Below, piece by piece: positions 27,101 to 37,024 of a stretch of 64,000 nt of DNA. The DNA is taken from positions 1 through 64,000 of the forward strand of contig CM041199.1 of assembly GCA_023078555.1 (NCBI GenBank), written 5' to 3'. A program made the position numbers and the translations under genes. The notes under the pieces are model-generated. The model was given only the letters and a program-made list of their open reading frames with translations. It was not told where the DNA came from and made no database searches. The stretch is from Ulva prolifera (Eukaryota > Chlorophyta > Ulvophyceae > Ulvales > Ulvaceae). Position 1 is the first letter of the stretch. Every line of letters begins with the position of its first letter.

Positions 27101-28403
27101 GCTGGGGTCAGTGTTGACGGCCGCTGCGAGGTCTGCAGGTGCAGTGCGCGAATTTCGTGCCCGACGTGTTCGCCCCCTCTGACGGCCTCCTGCCGAGCGA
27201 GGCGACCATATTCCATCACGCTGACTCCTTCGGAGACAAGCTACAGGTGCGGCATCCCCTCCCCCTCCCCCTTTTGAGTAGTCGTCTGGCCTGATCACAG
27301 AGAACAATTCCATGTATGTACGGCCAAATTGTTGATGGCAGTCCTGAAACTGCTGCCACGTGACTCAACCCTGCCGCTGCTCCCCCCACTCTCTGAACTG
27401 CACAGGTCCTCAGCAGCATCAGCATTGAGATCCTGTGCCGGGTAGCAGAGTTCACCTCACCGCTCTTGCACTCCACGCCGGCGCCAGCATCCGCGGATTC
27501 GTACATCTGCGTGTGTGCATCTGTCGACCAGAGGGGGCTGCCGAGGCATAACGTATGCATGCATGAGGCTGTAGCCACATCCATGGGAACATTGACAAAC
27601 CCAAGGCACGGGATCGAACGTGGCGTGTAAATCAAATGCTACCGCAGTCGTTGGGTGACGCAGCCGCGTGTGAGTGCAGGTTGCAAACGTAACCGTGCCC
27701 TCGGACTTCTGGTTCGCTGCGGTGCAGGAGGGGCAGGAAGGCAGCCCCCACTTACTCATCCTGCAGGTGCGCCACGAAACTCCCTCCCCCTGTTGATCTC
27801 ATCTCAATGCGACGGCACGGCAGCTGATCCTGTGACACTGCTGTGCCCTGGGGGCCCTTGCGCGCTTGCTTTGTGATCACCCATACGTCGACGTCTGGTC
27901 TCTCACGATTTGCTGGCAGACGTCGACCTGTGGGACGCACTGAGACCACGGGAAGAGTGGGCAAAATGATGTGGATGTGGCCTCGACCAGGTGGGGAGTG
28001 CAGTGCGGCGCCTGCGGTGCGATCGTGGTGCACCGTGGCCTCACGAGCGGCATGCATGTAGGCGCGCGAGACCCCACCGGACGAGTTTGTGGACTGCGCA
28101 AACTTCACGGCGAAGCTGGAGGTGACGCCGGGGGAGCACCCGTCACTGGAGGCGATGGTGTGCGCGCTCGTGCTGCAGGACGCCGGCGCGGCGCCCGCAG
28201 CGGCGGCCGCGCCGGCGCCGGCCGCCGCGCCGGCACCGGCACCCGCCGGCGCCGCGGCAGGCGGCGCCGCCGCACCCACGGAGGCGGGTGCAGAGGAGGG
28301 GGAGGTTGTCGAGGGTGACGCCGCGGCGGCGGCGCGGTCCGGCGTGCTGCCGCTTGCGGCGGCTGCGGTCGCCGCAGCCGTGTGGGGAGCCGTGTGGCCG
28401 TGA
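23764..28403 (+). CDS. LCAT-like lipase/acyltransferase, split gene, probably GPI-anchored
   Basis: Proposed exons: a disrupted 5' part (23764-24130), 24488-24794, 25633-26030, 26368-26571, 27139-27246, 27406-27510, 27680-27766 and about 28062-28403; phases agree at every junction from 24488 to 27766. Family evidence: a beta-strand RPVILIGGF near the N-terminus, LPLTW followed by a Q..D.GP block, YDWRRD, the nucleophile elbow GHSFGG, and GGAP. A FGDKLQVLSS segment may carry the catalytic Asp and SPHLLIL the His; these two are inference. LCAT-family enzymes are serine hydrolases that move or release acyl chains of phospholipids. A signal-peptide-like start, NLT/NAT/NGT sequons and a GPI-like tail place it on the secretory route or cell surface. 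The exact substrate cannot be read from the sequence. The total is about 640 residues, longer than typical LCATs because of the stalk. It is the only gene between the two arrays. Confidence 0.72.
24488..24794 (+). CDS. LCAT-like gene, nucleophile exon (GHSFGG)
   Basis: The exon follows CATGCAG and ends before GTGTGC, reading in phase 0 for 102 codons plus one base. It contains VYGDIVSIVKGW, then YDWRRDLW (the YDWR block typical of LCAT-family proteins), and IIVGHSFGGLLTY, with the predicted nucleophile Ser codon at 24674-24676. It ends with LYGGAPVQPSAIALS. The leftover G joins the CC at 25633 to make an Ala codon, so the two exons splice without a frame change. Confidence 0.8.
24795..25061 (+). 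repeat. Tandem duplication inside the intron after the nucleophile exon
   Basis: Copy 1 (24795-24916) and copy 2 (24917-25061) share GTGTGCATTCCCAATC, TTCGTGTCTCGTCCATGC, GGCGTCACT, CTCTCTCCCTG and GCATTCTCTGCTCA. Copy 2 carries about 20 extra bases near its start. Both copies are preceded by TCAG, so the duplication copied the exon edge and the 5' splice site and created a second donor-like GTGTGC at 24917. The full intron would be 24795-25632. The ORFs at 25063-25305 lie inside it and show no family similarity. Confidence 0.7.
25633..26030 (+). CDS. LCAT-like gene, exon with PS..GLIP block
   Basis: The acceptor is GTGTGCAG and the donor GTGCGA at 26031. The exon reads AFIIGQTDSGAFGDPELLF, then TYPSLHGLIPAP, matching the 'FRSFPS..WLLP' region that follows the nucleophile in LCAT-family proteins. 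A low-complexity Pro/Ala stretch (PDPTAPAAAPAAADD) comes next, then a Cys-containing loop (TECAPG, ITCNNATCGRP) with an NAT sequon, and WQLFGLGLPIARLL. The frame is open for 132 codons and ends in phase 0. The reverse-strand Gly-rich ORF over the same bases is a compositional shadow. Confidence 0.75.
26110..26183 (+). repeat. AT-rich intronic minisatellite
   Basis: Degenerate tandem copies of GTTGAATTGAATTAC and GTTGAATTATG lie in the intron 26031-26367. The block is strikingly AT-rich and T/G-biased on the + strand compared with the GC-rich exons on either side. Confidence 0.7.
26368..26571 (+). CDS. LCAT-like gene, internal exon
   Basis: The exon is bounded by TATGTGCAG and the donor GTGTGC at 26572-26577, has exactly 68 codons, and is phase 0 at both ends. 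It begins FATAAGARMMDAMVG and continues with IHPPAVQLALSLGNVSVPG (an NVS sequon) and TSLECVPTPAFGTIGE. The last segment may correspond to the strand before the catalytic Asp in LCAT proteins, but the match is weak. Codon use is strongly GC3-biased, as in the other exons. Confidence 0.65.
27139..27246 (+). CDS. LCAT-like gene, short exon with possible Asp region
   Basis: The exon has 36 codons in phase 0, from GTCTGCAG to the donor GTGCGG. It reads VQCANFVPDVFAPSDGLL and ends HHADSFGDKLQ. Joined to the next exon, the FGDKLQVLSS string resembles the YGDGTVPL.S segment that carries the catalytic Asp in LCAT-family enzymes. That assignment is inference. The upstream intron (26572-27138, 567 bp) shows no further exon that I can support. 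Confidence 0.6.
27406..27510 (+). CDS. LCAT-like gene, short exon
   Basis: The exon has 35 codons in phase 0, between CTGCACAG and the donor GTGTGT. It reads VLSSISIEILCRVAEFTSPLL and ends APASADSYIC. The clean phase and the pyrimidine-rich CTCCCCCCACTCTCTG before the acceptor support it. The flanking introns are 159 and 169 bp, typical of this gene. Confidence 0.6.
27680..27766 (+). CDS. LCAT-like gene, short exon with possible catalytic His
   Basis: The exon has 29 codons in phase 0, from GAGTGCAG to CTGCAG before GTGCGC. It reads VANVTVPSDFWFAAVQEGQE (an NVT sequon), then GSPHLLILQ. The His in this C-terminal position, followed by a hydrophobic run, could be the third member of the catalytic triad; this is inference from position only. 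Confidence 0.6.
28062..28403 (+). CDS. LCAT-like gene, last exon: Cys pair, Ala/Pro stalk, GPI-type tail
   Basis: The start is uncertain: 28062 (after TAG) or 28071 (after GAG). The exon reads TPPDEFVDCANFTAKLEVTP (NFT sequon), then LEAMVCALVLQDAG, followed by about 45 residues rich in Ala, Pro and Gly, an acidic patch EEGEVVEGD, and a hydrophobic end LPLAAAAVAAAVWGAVWP with TGA at 28401-28403. A small-residue site before a short C-terminal hydrophobic stretch with no charged tail is the usual GPI-attachment layout. A further exon around 27919-27965 (VDLWDALRPREEW) is possible but does not fit in phase. Confidence 0.6.
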   Translation, partial: ARETPPDEFVDCANFTAKLEVTPGEHPSLEAMVCALVLQDAGAAPAAAAAPAPAAAPAPAPAGAAAGGAAAPTEAGAEEGEVVEGDAAAAARSGVLPLAAAAVAAAVWGAVWP

Positions 28404-29475
28404 GCGGACATACGAGTGCCCCCTCGTCTGGTGGAGCGTGGGGCTACCCCAGGAGTGGGGTGTTGAATAAGCTACATATGTGTTTCTGAACATATGTACG
28501 CAGGGTTACATACGACACATATGATTCCGATATGCGCCGGGATGCCGAGCGGTATCCAAAGGGAAAATGACATCTCTGGATGCCTTCACATTTACGATGT
28601 CATCCATATATACATGTATGTATGGACGAGGTGTGCCGGGGTGCAAGGCTGCTTGGCCGGGCTGCCGTATGCTGTCTGCTGCCGCCAGGAACACGCAGGG
28701 TCAGCCACAGGGGTGCCCGAACGTGCAGTGCTTTTCACGGCTCTGCGCCGTCGCGTTTTCACACGGACTGCGGTGCTTCCATTTGCGGGATCAGACTTTT
28801 ATATCTGTCGTCTTTCATGCCTTTCCCTTTCAATTCCTTCGCGCCTGACGACGCATTGCGTCGCGTCAGCTGTAGTCCTGTGGTTGGAGATCTGGCTTTC
28901 CGCAGCATGCACATGAATGTGGAACTGTGGTGTTGATGGTGGCCGTCGAGCATGTGGATGCCGGTTGTGAGGGCCATGTAAGCTACCGTTTCCTGCTGAG
29001 TCAGCTCGCCGGGTCACGCATGCATGGTCCGCCTGTGGGCTTGGGTTTGAACGGTATACCTGCCGGCCAGCTGCGGGGTGGTTCTGTATCGCAGCGCGAT
29101 TTGCCGCAGTATCGCACAAACAAGGCCCACCGTGCTGCTCCGGTGATGCAGCCGAGGAGGACCTCTTGCGAGTGTATCAAGCATGCACGATCACATGTGC
29201 ACTGATGTTGTCACAACACAGTTGAATGCGTGAAGTGGCACAGTGCAACTGTTCATGATCATCATCAAGGGCACATTTGAACCTTTTCCCTGCAGGCCAC
29301 GATCCTATGCCGCCACTAGGTAGTGCCCTTACCATCACTGGCAAGCCTGCTGTCTCCAATTATCTATGTGTGTGCTGCTGCATGTCACGGCAGAGCTCTG
29401 ACGCGGGATCCACTTGGGAAATAGATGGCGTCGATGTGAAAGCGTAGGTAGCCCTGCTGAGCGCTGAGATCTCGG
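28404..29475. other. Intergenic stretch between the LCAT-like gene and array 2
   Basis: No gene is supported here. The first few hundred bases are presumably 3' untranslated sequence, and a TGTAA, the polyadenylation signal used by many green algae, occurs at 28977-28981. ORFs on either strand are short and lack domains. The stretch ends in GATCTCGG just before the CG that borders array 2. Confidence 0.5.
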
Positions 29476-29477
29476 CG

Positions 29478-30230
29478 GTCAGCACATGCACAAACCGGCA
29501 CTTCATGCACAATGCCATATAAACATATCAAAACATGAGAGAGAGGCCTGACCGAGCCATGCACAGCGCATAGGGAGCAGTTTTGTGGCAATGCATGGGC
29601 TGCGATGCCCTAGCAGGCGAGCAAATCAAGTAAATGAAAGACGTGACGAACGGCATAGTGAAATAGAGGGTGTCTCCGGTGGCCGACAGAATGCCCGCAC
29701 TCTGTAAATGGTGGAGTACAGGCTCTTGCACAGCCGAATGACCGGCCTAGTGATACAGGCACTCGAGCAACCTGTGGCACACCGCACTCGATTCCGACTG
29801 CAACAGCTATCTGCAAGCTATATTTATAGACTTTACGCCGTGCTGGCGGGGGCGGCGAGGCGTGCACGCCAGCGACGCTACGTTGCAGGTACGGAGACGT
29901 GTACCGGCGAGCTCGAGTCAGGTGATGTCTTGGTGTGTCAGCTACATGTCCCCAAAGAATCAAGGCCATAACTGTTGCAGTGAACCTAGAGGTGCAGCCA
30001 CAGTGTTCTCCTGTCATGGGGGGTGGGGGCTGCAGAGTCAGCCACACGACCACCACAGCAAAAAAGCTGAATAGTGCGATCACCAGCTCCACTCCGGAAT
30101 TGCTCACACAGCATGCACATTTGGTTATCAAGGACGTGAACTGGGTTATCCGTATTGAATTCTGCTTAGCGGTTTCAGTGACGTGCAGTGTTTTCGAAAT
30201 TTGAAAGTGCCCATTTCTGTGAAAGCTGAC
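29478..30230 (+). mobile_element. Left-border E element of array 2 (subfamily B)
   Basis: A full-length 753-bp E. The outer side is unique DNA ending in CG (29476-29477); the inner side is CG (30231-30232) and core. It differs from the array 1 E at roughly a dozen positions by my count. Confidence 0.85.
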
Positions 30231-33200
30231 CGTGTGCACACCTGACTCAGTGTGTGCATATGCGCCGCGCTGCTGGCTCAAATGTGAGGAATACACACAG
30301 CACACATGATCAAGGTCACACATATGTGTAGCATACACCCTTCTCATCATGCACAAGCTGTCTCAGCTCTCAAGCTCCAAGGAGCTGTGCATGCTGCTCA
30401 TTCCAGCAAGAGGACACACAAAGACAAAAGTGTCAGGACAGCACACGCAGGCGGGCAATAGCCAATGGTAAAATATCGCATGCCACCTCGAGTGTACTGT
30501 GGCAGCGAGCTGGCTGCACATGTGACCTTGCAGTGGTCGGGGCTGTACCATATTGCTGGCACGTGCTCCATGAGCCACTCATGCAGCATGCTGGAGGTGA
30601 AAACTGATGCTTTGTGAGTCGCTAAACACATGAAATACTTGTATGTGCTCTGATGTGTTAAACAGCTGCAGCTGTGGTTAACTGGAGCCCGATAGCACTG
30701 TCAGCTCAGGCCTTCAGCAACGAGACCTGTGTGCAATCCTTTCAGCACTTCCGACCCGGAGAGCACGAGTGCGAGCGACCATGTAGTAAATACGGGAATT
30801 AAATTTGGATGTAGCTGCGGACTGGGCCGATCGTGCGGCCATCCAGACACTGCTCCCTGATGAAGCGCTTGCATGCCACGGACAGCACCGGGTCGCGCTT
30901 GCAGGCCCTTGCGAACTCGGGCAGACCGCACTAGCCAGAGACGATCCACGAGAAGCAACAGAAGCATTCATGTTGCAACTACGCGCATGATCACACACAT
31001 GTGAAGAATCATCAACTATTGCGAGCAGGTCATGTGCGACAGGCGCAACGGATACAGTGATAGCCTGCGCGACATCATCCCAGCGTGCATAGAGCATACA
31101 ACTGCTGCTCTCTCGTCATTAACATATCCGTCAATCGCTGCCTAGTACGCCAATGCCGGACAGGGAGCCGAAACTATGTACGAATGTGGCTGAGGTGACA
31201 CGCCTCCAACAGGCGCGGGCGCGGGGTTGGCCGTGCGGCCGGGTTTGCGCCGGGTGCGGCGCCACCTGATCACCGAATTGTGCAATGCACAGCATCCCTG
31301 ATGTGCCTGAAGAGGCGGCGGCTGCAACGGACGCTTAATACGGAATTTAGAAAATGAGAATACGTGTGCACACCTGACTCAGTGTGTGCATATGCGCCGC
31401 GCTGCTGGCTCAAATGTGAGGAATACACACAGCACACATGATCAAGGTCACACATATGTGTAGCATACACCCTTCTCATCATGCACAAGCTGTCTCAGCT
31501 CTCAAGCTCCAAGGAGCTGTGCATGCTGCTCATTCCAGCAAGAGGACACACAAAGACAAAAGTGTCAGGACAGCACACGCAGGCGGGCAATAGCCAATGG
31601 TAAAATATCGCATGCCACCTCGAGTGTACTGTGGCAGCGAGCTGGCTGCACATGTGACCTTGCAGTGGTCGGGGCTGTACCATATTGCTGGCACGTGCTC
31701 CATGAGCCACTCATGCAGCATGCTGGAGGTGAAAACTGATGCTTTGTGAGTCGCTAAACACATGAAATACTTGTATGTGCTCTGATGTGTTAAACAGCTG
31801 CAGCTGTGGTTAACTGGAGCCCGATAGCACTGTCAGCTCAGGCCTTCAGCAACGAGACCTGTGTGCAATCCTTTCAGCACTTCCGACCCGGAGAGCACGA
31901 GTGCGAGCGACCATGTAGTAAATACGGGAATTAAATTTGGATGTAGCTGCGGACTGGGCCGATCGTGCGGCCATCCAGACACTGCTCCCTGATGAAGCGC
32001 TTGCATGCCACGGACAGCACCGGGTCGCGCTTGCAGGCCCTTGCGAACTCGGGCAGACCGCACTAGCCAGAGACGATCCACGAGAAGCAACAGAAGCATT
32101 CATGTTGCAACTACGCGCATGATCACACACATGTGAAGAATCATCAACTATTGCGAGCAGGTCATGTGCGACAGGCGCAACGGATACAGTGATAGCCTGC
32201 GCGACATCATCCCAGCGTGCATAGAGCATACAACTGCTGCTCTCTCGTCATTAACATATCCGTCAATCGCTGCCTAGTACGCCAATGCCGGACAGGGAGC
32301 CGAAACTATGTACGAATGTGGCTGAGGTGACACGCCTCCAACAGGCGCGGGCGCGGGGTTGGCCGTGCGGCCGGGTTTGCGCCGGGTGCGGCGCCACCTG
32401 ATCACCGAATTGTGCAATGCACAGCATCCCTGATGTGCCTGAAGAGGCGGCGGCTGCAACGGACGCTTAATACGGAATTTAGAAAATGAGAATACGTGTG
32501 CACACCTGACTCAGTGTGTGCATATGCGCCGCGCTGCTGGCTCAAATGTGAGGAATACACACAGCACACATGATCAAGGTCACACATATGTGTAGCATAC
32601 ACCCTTCTCATCATGCACAAGCTGTCTCAGCTCTCAAGCTCCAAGGAGCTGTGCATGCTGCTCATTCCAGCAAGAGGACACACAAAGACAAAAGTGTCAG
32701 GACAGCACACGCAGGCGGGCAATAGCCAATGGTAAAATATCGCATGCCACCTCGAGTGTACTGTGGCAGCGAGCTGGCTGCACATGTGACCTTGCAGTGG
32801 TCGGGGCTGTACCATATTGCTGGCACGTGCTCCATGAGCCACTCATGCAGCATGCTGGAGGTGAAAACTGATGCTTTGTGAGTCGCTAAACACATGAAAT
32901 ACTTGTATGTGCTCTGATGTGTTAAACAGCTGCAGCTGTGGTTAACTGGAGCCCGATAGCACTGTCAGCTCAGGCCTTCAGCAACGAGACCTGTGTGCAA
33001 TCCTTTCAGCACTTCCGACCCGGAGAGCACGAGTGCGAGCGACCATGTAGTAAATACGGGAATTAAATTTGGATGTAGCTGCGGACTGGGCCGATCGTGC
33101 GGCCATCCAGACACTGCTCCCTGATGAAGCGCTTGCATGCCACGGACAGCACCGGGTCGCGCTTGCAGGCCCTTGCGAACTCGGGCAGACCGCACTAGCC

Positions 33201-36200
33201 AGAGACGATCCACGAGAAGCAACAGAAGCATTCATGTTGCAACTACGCGCATGATCACACACATGTGAAGAATCATCAACTATTGCGAGCAGGTCATGTG
33301 CGACAGGCGCAACGGATACAGTGATAGCCTGCGCGACATCATCCCAGCGTGCATAGAGCATACAACTGCTGCTCTCTCGTCATTAACATATCCGTCAATC
33401 GCTGCCTAGTACGCCAATGCCGGACAGGGAGCCGAAACTATGTACGAATGTGGCTGAGGTGACACGCCTCCAACAGGCGCGGGCGCGGGGTTGGCCGTGC
33501 GGCCGGGTTTGCGCCGGGTGCGGCGCCACCTGATCACCGAATTGTGCAATGCACAGCATCCCTGATGTGCCTGAAGAGGCGGCGGCTGCAACGGACGCTT
33601 AATACGGAATTTAGAAAATGAGAATACGTGTGCACACCTGACTCAGTGTGTGCATATGCGCCGCGCTGCTGGCTCAAATGTGAGGAATACACACAGCACA
33701 CATGATCAAGGTCACACATATGTGTAGCATACACCCTTCTCATCATGCACAAGCTGTCTCAGCTCTCAAGCTCCAAGGAGCTGTGCATGCTGCTCATTCC
33801 AGCAAGAGGACACACAAAGACAAAAGTGTCAGGACAGCACACGCAGGCGGGCAATAGCCAATGGTAAAATATCGCATGCCACCTCGAGTGTACTGTGGCA
33901 GCGAGCTGGCTGCACATGTGACCTTGCAGTGGTCGGGGCTGTACCATATTGCTGGCACGTGCTCCATGAGCCACTCATGCAGCATGCTGGAGGTGAAAAC
34001 TGATGCTTTGTGAGTCGCTAAACACATGAAATACTTGTATGTGCTCTGATGTGTTAAACAGCTGCAGCTGTGGTTAACTGGAGCCCGATAGCACTGTCAG
34101 CTCAGGCCTTCAGCAACGAGACCTGTGTGCAATCCTTTCAGCACTTCCGACCCGGAGAGCACGAGTGCGAGCGACCATGTAGTAAATACGGGAATTAAAT
34201 TTGGATGTAGCTGCGGACTGGGCCGATCGTGCGGCCATCCAGACACTGCTCCCTGATGAAGCGCTTGCATGCCACGGACAGCACCGGGTCGCGCTTGCAG
34301 GCCCTTGCGAACTCGGGCAGACCGCACTAGCCAGAGACGATCCACGAGAAGCAACAGAAGCATTCATGTTGCAACTACGCGCATGATCACACACATGTGA
34401 AGAATCATCAACTATTGCGAGCAGGTCATGTGCGACAGGCGCAACGGATACAGTGATAGCCTGCGCGACATCATCCCAGCGTGCATAGAGCATACAACTG
34501 CTGCTCTCTCGTCATTAACATATCCGTCAATCGCTGCCTAGTACGCCAATGCCGGACAGGGAGCCGAAACTATGTACGAATGTGGCTGAGGTGACACGCC
34601 TCCAACAGGCGCGGGCGCGGGGTTGGCCGTGCGGCCGGGTTTGCGCCGGGTGCGGCGCCACCTGATCACCGAATTGTGCAATGCACAGCATCCCTGATGT
34701 GCCTGAAGAGGCGGCGGCTGCAACGGACGCTTAATACGGAATTTAGAAAATGAGAATACGTGTGCACACCTGACTCAGTGTGTGCATATGCGCCGCGCTG
34801 CTGGCTCAAATGTGAGGAATACACACAGCACACATGATCAAGGTCACACATATGTGTAGCATACACCCTTCTCATCATGCACAAGCTGTCTCAGCTCTCA
34901 AGCTCCAAGGAGCTGTGCATGCTGCTCATTCCAGCAAGAGGACACACAAAGACAAAAGTGTCAGGACAGCACACGCAGGCGGGCAATAGCCAATGGTAAA
35001 ATATCGCATGCCACCTCGAGTGTACTGTGGCAGCGAGCTGGCTGCACATGTGACCTTGCAGTGGTCGGGGCTGTACCATATTGCTGGCACGTGCTCCATG
35101 AGCCACTCATGCAGCATGCTGGAGGTGAAAACTGATGCTTTGTGAGTCGCTAAACACATGAAATACTTGTATGTGCTCTGATGTGTTAAACAGCTGCAGC
35201 TGTGGTTAACTGGAGCCCGATAGCACTGTCAGCTCAGGCCTTCAGCAACGAGACCTGTGTGCAATCCTTTCAGCACTTCCGACCCGGAGAGCACGAGTGC
35301 GAGCGACCATGTAGTAAATACGGGAATTAAATTTGGATGTAGCTGCGGACTGGGCCGATCGTGCGGCCATCCAGACACTGCTCCCTGATGAAGCGCTTGC
35401 ATGCCACGGACAGCACCGGGTCGCGCTTGCAGGCCCTTGCGAACTCGGGCAGACCGCACTAGCCAGAGACGATCCACGAGAAGCAACAGAAGCATTCATG
35501 TTGCAACTACGCGCATGATCACACACATGTGAAGAATCATCAACTATTGCGAGCAGGTCATGTGCGACAGGCGCAACGGATACAGTGATAGCCTGCGCGA
35601 CATCATCCCAGCGTGCATAGAGCATACAACTGCTGCTCTCTCGTCATTAACATATCCGTCAATCGCTGCCTAGTACGCCAATGCCGGACAGGGAGCCGAA
35701 ACTATGTACGAATGTGGCTGAGGTGACACGCCTCCAACAGGCGCGGGCGCGGGGTTGGCCGTGCGGCCGGGTTTGCGCCGGGTGCGGCGCCACCTGATCA
35801 CCGAATTGTGCAATGCACAGCATCCCTGATGTGCCTGAAGAGGCGGCGGCTGCAACGGACGCTTAATACGGAATTTAGAAAATGAGAATACGTGTGCACA
35901 CCTGACTCAGTGTGTGCATATGCGCCGCGCTGCTGGCTCAAATGTGAGGAATACACACAGCACACATGATCAAGGTCACACATATGTGTAGCATACACCC
36001 TTCTCATCATGCACAAGCTGTCTCAGCTCTCAAGCTCCAAGGAGCTGTGCATGCTGCTCATTCCAGCAAGAGGACACACAAAGACAAAAGTGTCAGGACA
36101 GCACACGCAGGCGGGCAATAGCCAATGGTAAAATATCGCATGCCACCTCGAGTGTACTGTGGCAGCGAGCTGGCTGCACATGTGACCTTGCAGTGGTCGG

Positions 36201-37024
36201 GGCTGTACCATATTGCTGGCACGTGCTCCATGAGCCACTCATGCAGCATGCTGGAGGTGAAAACTGATGCTTTGTGAGTCGCTAAACACATGAAATACTT
36301 GTATGTGCTCTGATGTGTTAAACAGCTGCAGCTGTGGTTAACTGGAGCCCGATAGCACTGTCAGCTCAGGCCTTCAGCAACGAGACCTGTGTGCAATCCT
36401 TTCAGCACTTCCGACCCGGAGAGCACGAGTGCGAGCGACCATGTAGTAAATACGGGAATTAAATTTGGATGTAGCTGCGGACTGGGCCGATCGTGCGGCC
36501 ATCCAGACACTGCTCCCTGATGAAGCGCTTGCATGCCACGGACAGCACCGGGTCGCGCTTGCAGGCCCTTGCGAACTCGGGCAGACCGCACTAGCCAGAG
36601 ACGATCCACGAGAAGCAACAGAAGCATTCATGTTGCAACTACGCGCATGATCACACACATGTGAAGAATCATCAACTATTGCGAGCAGGTCATGTGCGAC
36701 AGGCGCAACGGATACAGTGATAGCCTGCGCGACATCATCCCAGCGTGCATAGAGCATACAACTGCTGCTCTCTCGTCATTAACATATCCGTCAATCGCTG
36801 CCTAGTACGCCAATGCCGGACAGGGAGCCGAAACTATGTACGAATGTGGCTGAGGTGACACGCCTCCAACAGGCGCGGGCGCGGGGTTGGCCGTGCGGCC
36901 GGGTTTGCGCCGGGTGCGGCGCCACCTGATCACCGAATTGTGCAATGCACAGCATCCCTGATGTGCCTGAAGAGGCGGCGGCTGCAACGGACGCTTAATA
37001 CGGAATTTAGAAAATGAGAATACG
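29478..37024 (+). repeat. Higher-order unit 1: E plus six cores (7547 bp)
   Basis: One E is followed by six subfamily-B cores joined at single CG sites. Its length, 753 + 6 x 1132 + 2, equals the distance between the corresponding points of this block and the next. Confidence 0.9.
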
